Positions 16,880 through 24,256 of a DNA stretch of 64,000 bases are shown piece after piece. The translations under genes and the position numbers were made by a program. Under the pieces are notes generated by a model. That model was not told the origin of the DNA, did not search any database, and worked only from the letters and a program-made list of their open reading frames with translations. Source of the stretch: Paenibacillus sp. UNC451MF (GTDB lineage: Bacteria > Bacillota > Bacilli > Paenibacillales > NBRC-103111); contig NZ_JMLS01000026.1 of assembly GCF_000686845.1 (NCBI RefSeq), positions 1 through 64,000 on the forward strand, in the 5' to 3' direction. Within the stretch, counting starts at the first letter, position 1. Every line of letters begins with the position of its first letter.

Positions 16880-17961
16880 TTAGCGACTGTTAATGAACGA
16901 AGCCAATCGACCAACAAATAGATCGCCGGTATGATTTCCACTACGATGACCATACCGACAAGGCTGCTAGAAACCATTTCCGAGCTTTCAGCCGTAGAGC
17001 TTACTACATATAAAGAAATCCCGATAATTAGAACGGTCGTGGATAAGGTTAAGGGCTTATGGTCTTTTAACGAGAAGAGCTGGGCGATATTCATAGTAAT
17101 TAAATACAGAAGAAAGCTGATTTTAATAAACAAACCCGTTATCCATAGGGCAATCAATAGGGGATCCAAATTTTCAAAAAAAGAGCTGCCGTGTATATAC
17201 CGAATCAGCTCTAGCTCAGGATAAGTTAAATTACCCATCAGCTCAGGGCCGAAGATGAGTATTGCAGGTAAAATGTTGGTCAAAATGATAAAAACGGCAG
17301 TAAAGGTGGCGCCGGCAATCGTCCGCATTGTTTTCTCGGTATTGCATATTTTCGGGAAAAGAAACAGAATGAACGCTGTCTCTCCGAATAAACAAGCGTT
17401 TGCCCACATCCCATTCCATACCTCAGGAAGGTCGAAACGGTTAATAAAAGCTATGGCCATGTCCACATTCATTTCTTTCTTTACAAAAAAAGGGGTCACC
17501 AGAACACCGAATATACTGATGAAAAAAATACCCTGCGCGCAGCGGAAAATGGTTTCGATCCCGCAGCGAACCGCCGCCACGAAACAAATGCCAAAAAGAG
17601 CGGCGATAGCCCAGCTCGGGGTAGCCGGTAAATAAACTTGAATGATGAAATCCTCCAAATCATGCAAAATAAATGAAGTGATGAAAAGCAGGCATATCAC
17701 GATGATGATCGTAAGCGGAATATGTACCCATCTACTTAATATCTCTTTGCCGTAGATAGCAAAATACTGGTCTGGCCTTCTCTTGGCAAGGCAGTAGGAG
17801 ATATAGGTGATGAGTACCGAGAGGCAAGCACCTAATAGCATACTCAACCAAGTTAGATACCCGGAGGTCCTGGAGACATAATCGGCATATAATCCAAGCG
17901 TGCTTGTAAACAAATAGATAGAAAACATCATGAACAGCTGCGTCTGGGTTATTTGCCTCAC
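16870..17961 (-). CDS. Spore germination receptor subunit B (GerAB-type permease)
   Basis: The 363-residue integral membrane protein has about ten transmembrane segments and belongs to the amino acid permease superfamily branch of GerAB/GerKB. B subunits are thought to bind the germinant in the inner spore membrane. The start is GTG 17961 (product MRQITQTQLFMMFS...): GGGAGGA lies 6 nt upstream; a longer open frame to 18045 would overlap the upstream gene and lacks a site. It is last in the operon gerA-gerC-gerD-type-gerB, 14 nt after the small D-type gene. Confidence 0.92.
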   Translation of the reverse strand: MRQITQTQLFMMFSIYLFTSTLGLYADYVSRTSGYLTWLSMLLGACLSVLITYISYCLAKRRPDQYFAIYGKEILSRWVHIPLTIIIVICLLFITSFILHDLEDFIIQVYLPATPSWAIAALFGICFVAAVRCGIETIFRCAQGIFFISIFGVLVTPFFVKKEMNVDMAIAFINRFDLPEVWNGMWANACLFGETAFILFLFPKICNTEKTMRTIAGATFTAVFIILTNILPAILIFGPELMGNLTYPELELIRYIHGSSFFENLDPLLIALWITGLFIKISFLLYLITMNIAQLFSLKDHKPLTLSTTVLIIGISLYVVSSTAESSEMVSSSLVGMVIVVEIIPAIYLLVDWLRSLTVAKSK

Positions 17962-17975
17962 TGCAAGTCCTCCCG

Positions 17976-18200
17976 TCAAGATTCCATTTTCAAAAGGGAT
18001 TGAATAGGACCGAAGACGGTTTCTATCAGATCCTTCAATTGCCATTGTTCTCTAACGTAATATAATATTTCAAAGCTGATGAATGTAGCTGCAGCGTAAC
18101 CGAGGACTATGAAGAACGTTCTGCGCTTTCGTCCATGACGGGTCAAATAGTGCCATTCCAAATACAGAACGATAGCATATATGATCATGATAATAATCAT
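17976..18200 (-). CDS. Small two-helix D-type subunit of a germination receptor operon
   Basis: This 74-residue protein has two hydrophobic segments (about 1-13 and 27-46) separated by a basic loop (TRHGRKRR) and ends in an amphipathic helix. Its start overlaps the gerC stop by 4 nt (ATGA), so it is translationally coupled. Small two-helix D proteins encoded within GerA-type operons are known in Bacillus, where they modulate receptor activity. I assign this role by position and topology; sequence similarity cannot be checked here. Confidence 0.7.
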   Translation of the reverse strand: MIIIMIIYAIVLYLEWHYLTRHGRKRRTFFIVLGYAAATFISFEILYYVREQWQLKDLIETVFGPIQSLLKMES

Positions 18201-19396
18201 GTGTCCTTCTCCACCACGGTTACAGATTCTATTTCGGTTCCCAGCCGGCGGATGGCGATATCCGCATGAACCACAATTTCGGCTTTTTCATCAGAGTAAA
18301 GCTCGTTCCATTGAGGTCTTAATGTTTTCCACTGCTGTGGATAGTACCAGGAGATATAGTTGCCGAAGTGAAAAGCATCCGCCTTGACTTCCCTTGTTTT
18401 GTCGATCATGCCCATCATGCGCTTCTCTACCTCTAATTCAAGCTGTCGAGCCAATACTTTCAATTGGTTAGGGTCTTCTACATTCATATTGGTATCCGAA
18501 GAGAGCAGCCGTGCATTTGCTGTACTTTGGAGATGAATAGCTACTTGCTCTCCTGTGATGCGAGGTCTTATTTTTGTGCGTGAGTGTTCGATAAAAAAAC
18601 TGACTTTGCGCCCGTCTGTCGGTGAATTAATCGTAATTTCCGCCTCGTTCAACTGGCCGAGAATCCATAGTGCTCCCCGCATATCCTTTATGCCAACGGT
18701 TTTCTGCATTTTTTTGTTTTTAAATATGGCAGCCCCTCCTGCTCCCATCCAATCCTGCTGTTTACCATTCTCACTCTCGATTTGTTTGGGTTGAAAGGAA
18801 AGCAGGGGAACTACCATATCTCCTCCAGTGAAGTTAGCCATGAGGAAATCTTTAATCGTGGCTTGAATCGTTTCATGCTGGAGAACATAAGCGGCTACAA
18901 TATCCGTTGGAAATCTTTCGAATATGGTAGGAATGTTAGCTAATTCTTTTCCTTTTCCTTCGGCTACGAATACGCTGGCATTAATGTGAATTCGGGGCTC
19001 TCTGGCCAAAAATTCCAGCACAGGGCCTATCCCTTCTTTGGCGAGCTCTTTGCCAATAATGACAACACTGGATTGTCCTAAGGTGATTTTGCGGGACAAA
19101 TCTATCTGAATGTTACGCAGCGCTTGTCCAACATTGGCACCTTCTTTGGAGATAAAAGTATAGGGGCTGCCTGTTTGCGGTCCGCTGCCGCTGCCTGCCA
19201 TTCCAGGAATCATCCGGTTAGGGAGCGGGAAACCGATAGTAAGCTCAATTCCTTGTTTGCCTTTATCAAAAATCATGAGACGAGCAAAGGCACGATCATT
19301 CAGCTCAATAGTCGACCAGCATCCGCTTAGTAGGAATAGAAGGGGTAAGACGGCTGACAGTACGATCGTTTTTCGAAGAAAGTTTAGCGAAATCAA
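18197..19396 (-). CDS. Spore germination receptor subunit C (GerAC-type lipoprotein)
   Basis: The 399-residue product begins with a lipoprotein signal ending in LLSGC (Cys about 27), then the GerAC N-domain (ELNDRAFARLMIFD) and C-domain (DAFHFGNYISWYYPQQWKTLRPQWNELYSDEKAEIVVHADIAIRRLG in pieces). C subunits sit on the outer face of the inner spore membrane as lipid-anchored parts of the receptor. The start is TTG 19396, overlapping the gerA stop (TTGA), with GAGGAGG upstream. Its own stop overlaps the D-type gene. Confidence 0.93.
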   Translation of the reverse strand: MISLNFLRKTIVLSAVLPLLFLLSGCWSTIELNDRAFARLMIFDKGKQGIELTIGFPLPNRMIPGMAGSGSGPQTGSPYTFISKEGANVGQALRNIQIDLSRKITLGQSSVVIIGKELAKEGIGPVLEFLAREPRIHINASVFVAEGKGKELANIPTIFERFPTDIVAAYVLQHETIQATIKDFLMANFTGGDMVVPLLSFQPKQIESENGKQQDWMGAGGAAIFKNKKMQKTVGIKDMRGALWILGQLNEAEITINSPTDGRKVSFFIEHSRTKIRPRITGEQVAIHLQSTANARLLSSDTNMNVEDPNQLKVLARQLELEVEKRMMGMIDKTREVKADAFHFGNYISWYYPQQWKTLRPQWNELYSDEKAEIVVHADIAIRRLGTEIESVTVVEKDT

Positions 19397-20991
19397 TCTT
19401 CATCTTCCTCCTCGTGATCCCATCTCCGCGTATTCTTCGACTGTCTTTGCGTGCCGCTCGATGAGAGCGAAGGGCGTTTTTTCATCAACCACCAGGGGGC
19501 TCTGATAAAAGTATCCTTCCAATCACTGAATGAGAGAGGAGTGAGTGGGGTGAGATAAGGCGTCCCAAAAGATCGCAGAGAAAGTAAATGCAAGTAAACC
19601 AAAATCAACCCGCAGGCAATCCCGAACAATCCGAACATGCCGGCCAATATCATAATTGGAAAGCGCAGCAGCCGGAAAGCCAGTCCGAGATCGTAATGCG
19701 GAATGATGAAGGAAGCAATTCCAGTTAAGGCAACGATAATGACCATCGCAGCGGATACGATGCCCGCTTGAACGGCCGCTGTCCCGATAATAAGCGCTCC
19801 TATAATGGATACGGCTTGCCCGATCGATTTGGGGATCCGGATTGCTGCCTCTCGCAGCGCTTCGAAGGCCAGTTCCATCATAAAAGCTTCAATAAGGGCG
19901 GGAAATGGCACTACTTCGCGGGATGATGTAATTGTAACGAGCAGCCGCTTAGGGATGATCTCCGGATGAACGGTCGTTACGGCTATATAGGTTGAGGGCA
20001 GCAGCAGTGAAATGAAAATGAACGCGAATCGGATCCAGCGAATCCAAGTCGAGGAGATGAACCGCTGGTAGTAGTCCTCTGCGGACTGCATCAGCATGAA
20101 CATGGTGACGGGTGCAAGCAGGACGATAGGCGTGCCATCTACGATGATGACTATTCGACCCTCCAGTAAAGAGGCGCAAACAACGTCAGGTCTTTCGGTA
20201 TACTGCATTTGAGGAAATGGAGAATAGGGATTGTCCTCAATAAATTCCTCAATATAGCTGCTTCCCATAAGTCCGTCCACATCGATTTGAGATAGCCTTC
20301 GTTTCAATTCCTGTACGAGCTCCGGCTTGCAAACCCCTTGTATATAGCCGATGGCAACATCCGTATGGGTATGCCTGCCTATCTTCATATATTCAAGCTT
20401 GAGATCGGGTGTCTTGAGTCTTCTGCGGATAAGGGTGGTGTTAACCTGCAAGCTTTCAATAAACGCTTCGCGAGGTCCTCGGATGACCGATTCGTTAGGC
20501 GCTTCATCTATGGCTCTTTTGGGATAGGAGGTGACAGGCAAATCGAGAATTCGGCAGTCTCCCTCAACGAGAAGCAGCGCATGGCCTTCCAGTATTGCGA
20601 GTAAGCCTTGACTTACAGTTGCAGCCAAATGCATCCCTGTAACAGGCAGACGTCGATCATCGAAAATTTGTTTGCAAAAATCGGCTGCATCTACAGCATC
20701 CATGGATAGAGCGGCCTGCAGCACTTCCTTTTGCAAAGTCTCCAGATCTATCATGTTTTTAATGAATAACAGCGCGCAGGCTGTTCCTGATGAATGCGTA
20801 AAGTTCTGTATGATGACATCGGAATTGCCGGAAAGCTGCTTTTGAAACCATGCGACTCTAGCGTCAATATGTATAGATCGATCGAGCTGATCCGTGGCAG
20901 CCCCCGTAGGCTGTCCTTGCTGTTGAGACTCGGTTGGGCTGTTGGAGACGGGCGGGTGGATGTGACGTCTTAACCAAGTAAAAATCGACAT
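19393..20991 (-). CDS. Spore germination receptor subunit A (GerAA-type)
   Basis: The 532-residue product has a large N-terminal soluble part (to about 285) with KQIFDDRRLPVTGMHLA, SYPKRAIDEAPNESVIRGPREAFIES in part, and EYMKIGRHTHTDVAIGYI, then about five transmembrane segments with VPFPALIEAFMMELAFEALREAAIR in part and PKSIGQAVSIIGALIIG. This is the standard GerA/GerKA layout. It is first in the operon and probably made in the forespore; I looked for a sigma-G promoter upstream and found no convincing one. The acidic C-terminal tail (HEEEDED) overlaps the gerC start. Confidence 0.94.
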   Translation of the reverse strand: MSIFTWLRRHIHPPVSNSPTESQQQGQPTGAATDQLDRSIHIDARVAWFQKQLSGNSDVIIQNFTHSSGTACALLFIKNMIDLETLQKEVLQAALSMDAVDAADFCKQIFDDRRLPVTGMHLAATVSQGLLAILEGHALLLVEGDCRILDLPVTSYPKRAIDEAPNESVIRGPREAFIESLQVNTTLIRRRLKTPDLKLEYMKIGRHTHTDVAIGYIQGVCKPELVQELKRRLSQIDVDGLMGSSYIEEFIEDNPYSPFPQMQYTERPDVVCASLLEGRIVIIVDGTPIVLLAPVTMFMLMQSAEDYYQRFISSTWIRWIRFAFIFISLLLPSTYIAVTTVHPEIIPKRLLVTITSSREVVPFPALIEAFMMELAFEALREAAIRIPKSIGQAVSIIGALIIGTAAVQAGIVSAAMVIIVALTGIASFIIPHYDLGLAFRLLRFPIMILAGMFGLFGIACGLILVYLHLLSLRSFGTPYLTPLTPLSFSDWKDTFIRAPWWLMKKRPSLSSSGTQRQSKNTRRWDHEEEDED

Positions 20992-21071
20992 GCTTATACC
21001 TCATACTCTTTGCTGTTCATGTTTAAATGTTTACCTATATTGGATTTTTTTATTCGGGATAGGCTCAGCAC

Positions 21072-21146
21072 AAATAGCCATCCCATTGCACAATTGGCAG
21101 ATAGGGATGGCTATTCGTATAGTAAAGACCCTAGGAAGGTCTCTTT
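21072..21146 (-). terminator. Terminator region after the SEC-C gene
   Basis: Two hairpins on the minus strand: AAAGAGACC/GGTCTTT (21124-21146) and AATAGCCATCCC/GGGATGGCTATT (21072-21115). T runs are short, so the termination is probably modest. Confidence 0.5.
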
Positions 21147-21165
21147 GTTATTTAAATTGATTTAT

Positions 21166-22329
21166 TTAACGTCCGCAGCATTTTTTAAATTTTTTGCCGC
21201 TTCCACAAGGACAAGGGTCGTTCCGTCCGACTTTTGTCTTCGCTGCAAACTCAATGATATTCGGCTTAGCCGATACTTCCGCAGTAGCGGATTCAGCTGC
21301 GGGGGACAGTTGATGTGGAGTATAGCCCTTGAGAGCCCATTGTCTTGTATTATTGTGGAGGTCTGCGATATGATCCATGAACGCTTTGACCATGTCCAGC
21401 TCATTGATTTCCAGAAGCTGCTGTAATAGCTTGAACACTTCTGTCGGCGATCGATCGTTTCGAATGGCGTCAACGCACTCTTCTACGATATAGTCTGCCT
21501 CGTCCAAAGAAATGGTATAGTTTTTGCGAATAAAAAGTACGAAAGCCTGATAACTTGCATTCCGGTCGACAAATTGGGGTGCACCGGCATGTAATAATTG
21601 AGCCTTAGTGAATGGAAAGAACGGCAATTGGGATCTCGACTCTTGCTCGTTTTTCACTTTGTCTGCATCCAGCACACTGCTGTTGGAATAACCGTACGTA
21701 TCGGTTTGCAGCTCCTCGTAGAACGATACGGCTTCTTGAAGGATAGCCGTATATTCGCCTAGCTTGATTTTGGTTCCTGTTAACTGGTTCATTTGCCGTT
21801 CCAGCTCATTTAAGCTTAGGACGCCATAGTAGTAGAGCAAGCCGTGTGTGAGCTTAATCCACTCCGTATTTTTACGGATTTGATCCCGATAAGAAGAACT
21901 GTCCACGCGTTTGAAGCAGGCAAGCACTTCCTGAGGCATAACCAGTGTTTTATTCCCTTCGTAAGTACCGGTACAGAGAATACCTCTTTTTTTGAAATAA
22001 TCGAGCTGATAAGACTCCAACGGAGTATAGCCTTGTCCGCCGCGGTCCGCCAGCTGCTTCAAAATTTGGTAGCGGGCTTCATCGAATGCAAGCAGCAGGC
22101 TAGAAAGCGTCAATGGCATTTGCTCCACCAACACATCGATAAGCTCTTGCTTCTTTAAGGAGCTTGCTCCTTTGATTCCCAGGTTCATACGAATGGTTGA
22201 CAGCTCCGGTTTGGTAAGCTTGGCCAAATAGTCGGAAAGTGTAACCGGCACCTCAATGTCGGGCCAACGCTTTTCTTCCTCTTTCAACAGCATCTTCTGA
22301 TCGGTTTCGCTCAGATGCTTGTCCATCAT
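21166..22329 (-). CDS. SEC-C motif protein with Rho-N-like N-terminus
   Basis: The 387-residue product has three visible parts: an N-terminal helical segment of the Rho_N/SAP type (LAKLTKPELSTIRMNLGIKG and LKKQELIDVL), a long helical middle with no known motif, and a C-terminal SEC-C zinc motif (GRNDPCPCGSGKKFKKCCG) as found in SecA. SEC-C motifs bind zinc and often mediate binding to SecB or ribosomes; the role of such stand-alone proteins is unclear. Start ATG 22329 follows AAAGGATG; a longer frame to 22425 has no site and crosses a hairpin. Confidence 0.85.
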   Translation of the reverse strand: MMDKHLSETDQKMLLKEEEKRWPDIEVPVTLSDYLAKLTKPELSTIRMNLGIKGASSLKKQELIDVLVEQMPLTLSSLLLAFDEARYQILKQLADRGGQGYTPLESYQLDYFKKRGILCTGTYEGNKTLVMPQEVLACFKRVDSSSYRDQIRKNTEWIKLTHGLLYYYGVLSLNELERQMNQLTGTKIKLGEYTAILQEAVSFYEELQTDTYGYSNSSVLDADKVKNEQESRSQLPFFPFTKAQLLHAGAPQFVDRNASYQAFVLFIRKNYTISLDEADYIVEECVDAIRNDRSPTEVFKLLQQLLEINELDMVKAFMDHIADLHNNTRQWALKGYTPHQLSPAAESATAEVSAKPNIIEFAAKTKVGRNDPCPCGSGKKFKKCCGR

Positions 22330-22347
22330 GTATTCATCCTTTCTGAG

Positions 22348-22395
22348 CAGGTAAAAGCCCCATCCGAAATTTAGTTTAGCTTGGATGGGTTTTAT
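22348..22395 (-). terminator. Terminator-like hairpin in the SEC-C gene leader
   Basis: On the minus strand AAACCCATCC pairs with GGATGGGGCTTTT. It lies about 20 nt before the start codon, downstream of a TTGACA (about 22530) promoter-like box, so it could act as an attenuator. Confidence 0.5.
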
Positions 22396-22653
22396 TGTAA
22401 CATTATTTTGGAATCCATATTTCATCCAATCACACTAACAAATAACACAGAGCGTGTGATACTGCTCAAATGTAATTATATAGCATAATGAAATAAATAT
22501 TAAGCAGATCGGTGAAATTGTCAAAGTTTCACGTTGACAAACCGCACTATTTGTCGATTTAACGGAGAATTTGGTCGAAATTCATCTTACTGAATATTTT
22601 AACCAGTTATTGATGAACAATCAACCACCCCGATAAGATACCATCATGAATCC
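22396..22653. other. AT-rich intergenic region between hisS and the SEC-C gene
   Basis: On the minus strand a TTGACA-like box followed 16 nt later by TAATAT could be the SEC-C gene promoter. No clear terminator for hisS is seen. No other element recognised. Confidence 0.35.
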
Positions 22654-23949
22654 TTATAAAACGTTTTTTTGAACTATGAGTAAGGCTTCATCCAGAGATA
22701 AAACGACTTCGGTTGTTTCCTTCATGTCCTTCAAACGAACCTTGCCATCGGCAGCCTCATCTTCGCCTATCAAAATCACATACCTGATGCCTTTGGATGC
22801 AGCCGAGGCAAGCGATTTCTTTAGTTTACGTCGACTCGTATCCAAACCGGTGGGGATATCGCTCGCACGAAGCTCGGCAGCCGTTTTTAATACTACAGGG
22901 ATTGTGGCTTCTCCAATAGGAATGACTACGACTAGAGGAACTTTGGCTTCCAGTGGACGGTCCCTCAGCAGCTCCATGATGGATTCCATTCCGAAAGACA
23001 TGCCTACGGTCGGATAGGCAGCCTCATCTCTGTTAACCAGCTTGCCAATGATCTCATCATATCGTCCGCCTCCGCCTAAGCTTGATGTGAACGAACTGCT
23101 TGCATCGAAAATTTCGTACACAGTACCCGTATAAAAAGATAGCCCTCGAGACAAGAAAGGGTCGAATTTACAGGTTTGATCCAGTCCTAGCTCTTGGATG
23201 AGCTCTTGCAGAGCTTGAACCTCCAAAGAGCCTTTGGAATCGACTATTCCGTATAGGTCAGATATTTGCTTAAACGTTGGGTCATCCAATTGAATTAGTT
23301 CAGTTATAGCCTTTGTTACTTGAGCATCCAGTCCTTTGTCAGCAAGCTCTTGGATGACTCCTTCGTTTCCGATTTTTGCTATTTTATCAAGTGTTAGCAT
23401 GACCGAAGGTTTTTTGTCGGAAGGTACTCCCATCGTTTCAAGAATTTCTCCGAGGAATTGGTGATTATTCCACCTGAGCGTAATCGGTATATTTAGTCTT
23501 TTGAACACTTCGGCAGCAACTTGCATTAATTCGGCTTCCGCCTCAGGTCCGTCGATCCCAACAATATCAACATCGCACTGCAAAAATTCACGTAGACGCC
23601 CCCGCTTTACTGGACCATCCCGAAAAACTTTCCCCATTTCATACCTCTTATAGGGGAGTTCAATGCCGGGATTCAATGCAATGACCTTGGCAAAAGGAAT
23701 GGTCAGGTCGTAACGAAGCCCAAGGCGGCGCATTCCTTGATCCGTTAATTGATACATTTCCTTAAGGATTTCATCGCCACCGGCATATTTCGAGGTCAAA
23801 AGGTCAAGCTCATTCAGAATCGTAGAATCCATTTCGTCAAAATCATATAGCTCAAATACTTCCTGCAGTACGGTTTGCACCTTTTTTCGCAGCGCTTGTT
23901 CCTTTCCGAAGAAATCGTAGGTACCTTTTACATTTTGCATAGTTTCCAA
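22654..23949 (-). CDS. hisS: Histidyl-tRNA synthetase
   Basis: HisRS charges tRNA-His. The 431-residue product shows class II motif 2 (YEMGKVFRDGPVKRGRLREF followed by LQCDVDIVG), the HisRS motif RGLSFYTGTVYEIF, motif 3 (GGGGRYDEIIG) and an anticodon-binding domain (TGLDTSRRKLKKSLASAASK). Motif 2 and the REFLQCDVDIVG stretch look closer to the eukaryote/archaea-like branch than to the usual bacterial GRxREFHQFGVE form, so this may be a second, divergent hisS in the genome (inference). aspS, its usual Bacillus partner, is absent. Expression appears to be set by an attenuator with a His-containing leader peptide at 23963-24110. Confidence 0.9.
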   Translation of the reverse strand: METMQNVKGTYDFFGKEQALRKKVQTVLQEVFELYDFDEMDSTILNELDLLTSKYAGGDEILKEMYQLTDQGMRRLGLRYDLTIPFAKVIALNPGIELPYKRYEMGKVFRDGPVKRGRLREFLQCDVDIVGIDGPEAEAELMQVAAEVFKRLNIPITLRWNNHQFLGEILETMGVPSDKKPSVMLTLDKIAKIGNEGVIQELADKGLDAQVTKAITELIQLDDPTFKQISDLYGIVDSKGSLEVQALQELIQELGLDQTCKFDPFLSRGLSFYTGTVYEIFDASSSFTSSLGGGGRYDEIIGKLVNRDEAAYPTVGMSFGMESIMELLRDRPLEAKVPLVVVIPIGEATIPVVLKTAAELRASDIPTGLDTSRRKLKKSLASAASKGIRYVILIGEDEAADGKVRLKDMKETTEVVLSLDEALLIVQKNVL

Positions 23950-23962
23950 TCCTTTCTTGGGG

Positions 23963-24110
23963 AAAATAAAAAACGCGCCGGACCTCTTGGTCCTGCGCGT
24001 TCATATGCCGCAGGGAGGCCAACGCGAGAAGCGTTAGCCCACCCTGAAAATGTACAGGTGTGCTAACGCTGCTTGTAATGATGAAGTTGATTTAGCATGA
24101 TGGTATTCAT
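23963..24110 (-). promoter_or_regulatory. Candidate ribosome-mediated histidine attenuator of hisS
   Basis: Minus strand. A 15-codon leader ORF with two His codons (24063-24110) runs into region 1 (24055-24069). Region 2 (24031-24046) can pair with region 1 (GCGTTAGC/GCTAACGC plus CACC/GGTG) or with region 3 (24009-24025; GGCTAACGC/GCGTTGGCC plus CAGGG/CCCTG). The CCTGCG end of region 3 can also pair with CGCAGG, the 5' arm of the terminator (AACGCGC...GCGCGTT with GGACC/GGTCC, then a T run, 23963-24001). Stalling on His codons would favour 1:2 and free region 3 to block the terminator. AGGGTGG looks T-box-like but the rest does not. Confidence 0.65.
24063..24110 (-). CDS. Candidate leader peptide MNTIMLNQLHHYKQR
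   Basis: ATG 24110 to TAG 24063, 15 residues with adjacent CAT CAT histidine codons 10-11, four codons before the stop. AAGGGATTGGACGCC precedes the ATG. The stop codon lies inside the 5' arm of the first hairpin, as expected for a translated attenuator. Too short to prove by sequence alone. Confidence 0.55.
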   Translation of the reverse strand: MNTIMLNQLHHYKQR

Positions 24111-24143
24111 GGCGTCCAATCCCTTCAACAATGGTTGAGATCG

Positions 24144-24172
24144 ATTATAGCAAGAGATGGGATGGGATGCAA
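24144..24172 (-). promoter_or_regulatory. Sigma-A promoter of hisS
   Basis: Minus strand TTGCAT (24172-24167), 17-nt spacer, TATAAT (24149-24144). The start point about 24137 gives a leader of about 190 nt. Confidence 0.8.
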
Positions 24173-24204
24173 GGGGCTGGATTTAATCCAAAGATAGTAA
24201 ATTG

Positions 24205-24243
24205 GAAAAAAAGATGCACCGTTCTGTAGCAGAACGTGCATCT
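24205..24243 (-). terminator. Terminator after the rRNA methyltransferase gene
   Basis: Minus strand AGATGCACGTTCT pairs with AGAACGGTGCATCT, followed by seven T. Confidence 0.92.
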
Positions 24244-24256
24244 GATAGTAACTTTT

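Noticed and set aside
23963-24110. Canonical T-box for hisS
   Set aside because: AGGGTGG is present, but there is no room for a normal stem I and the following bases do not match NACCGCG; the leader-peptide model explains more. Not fully excluded.
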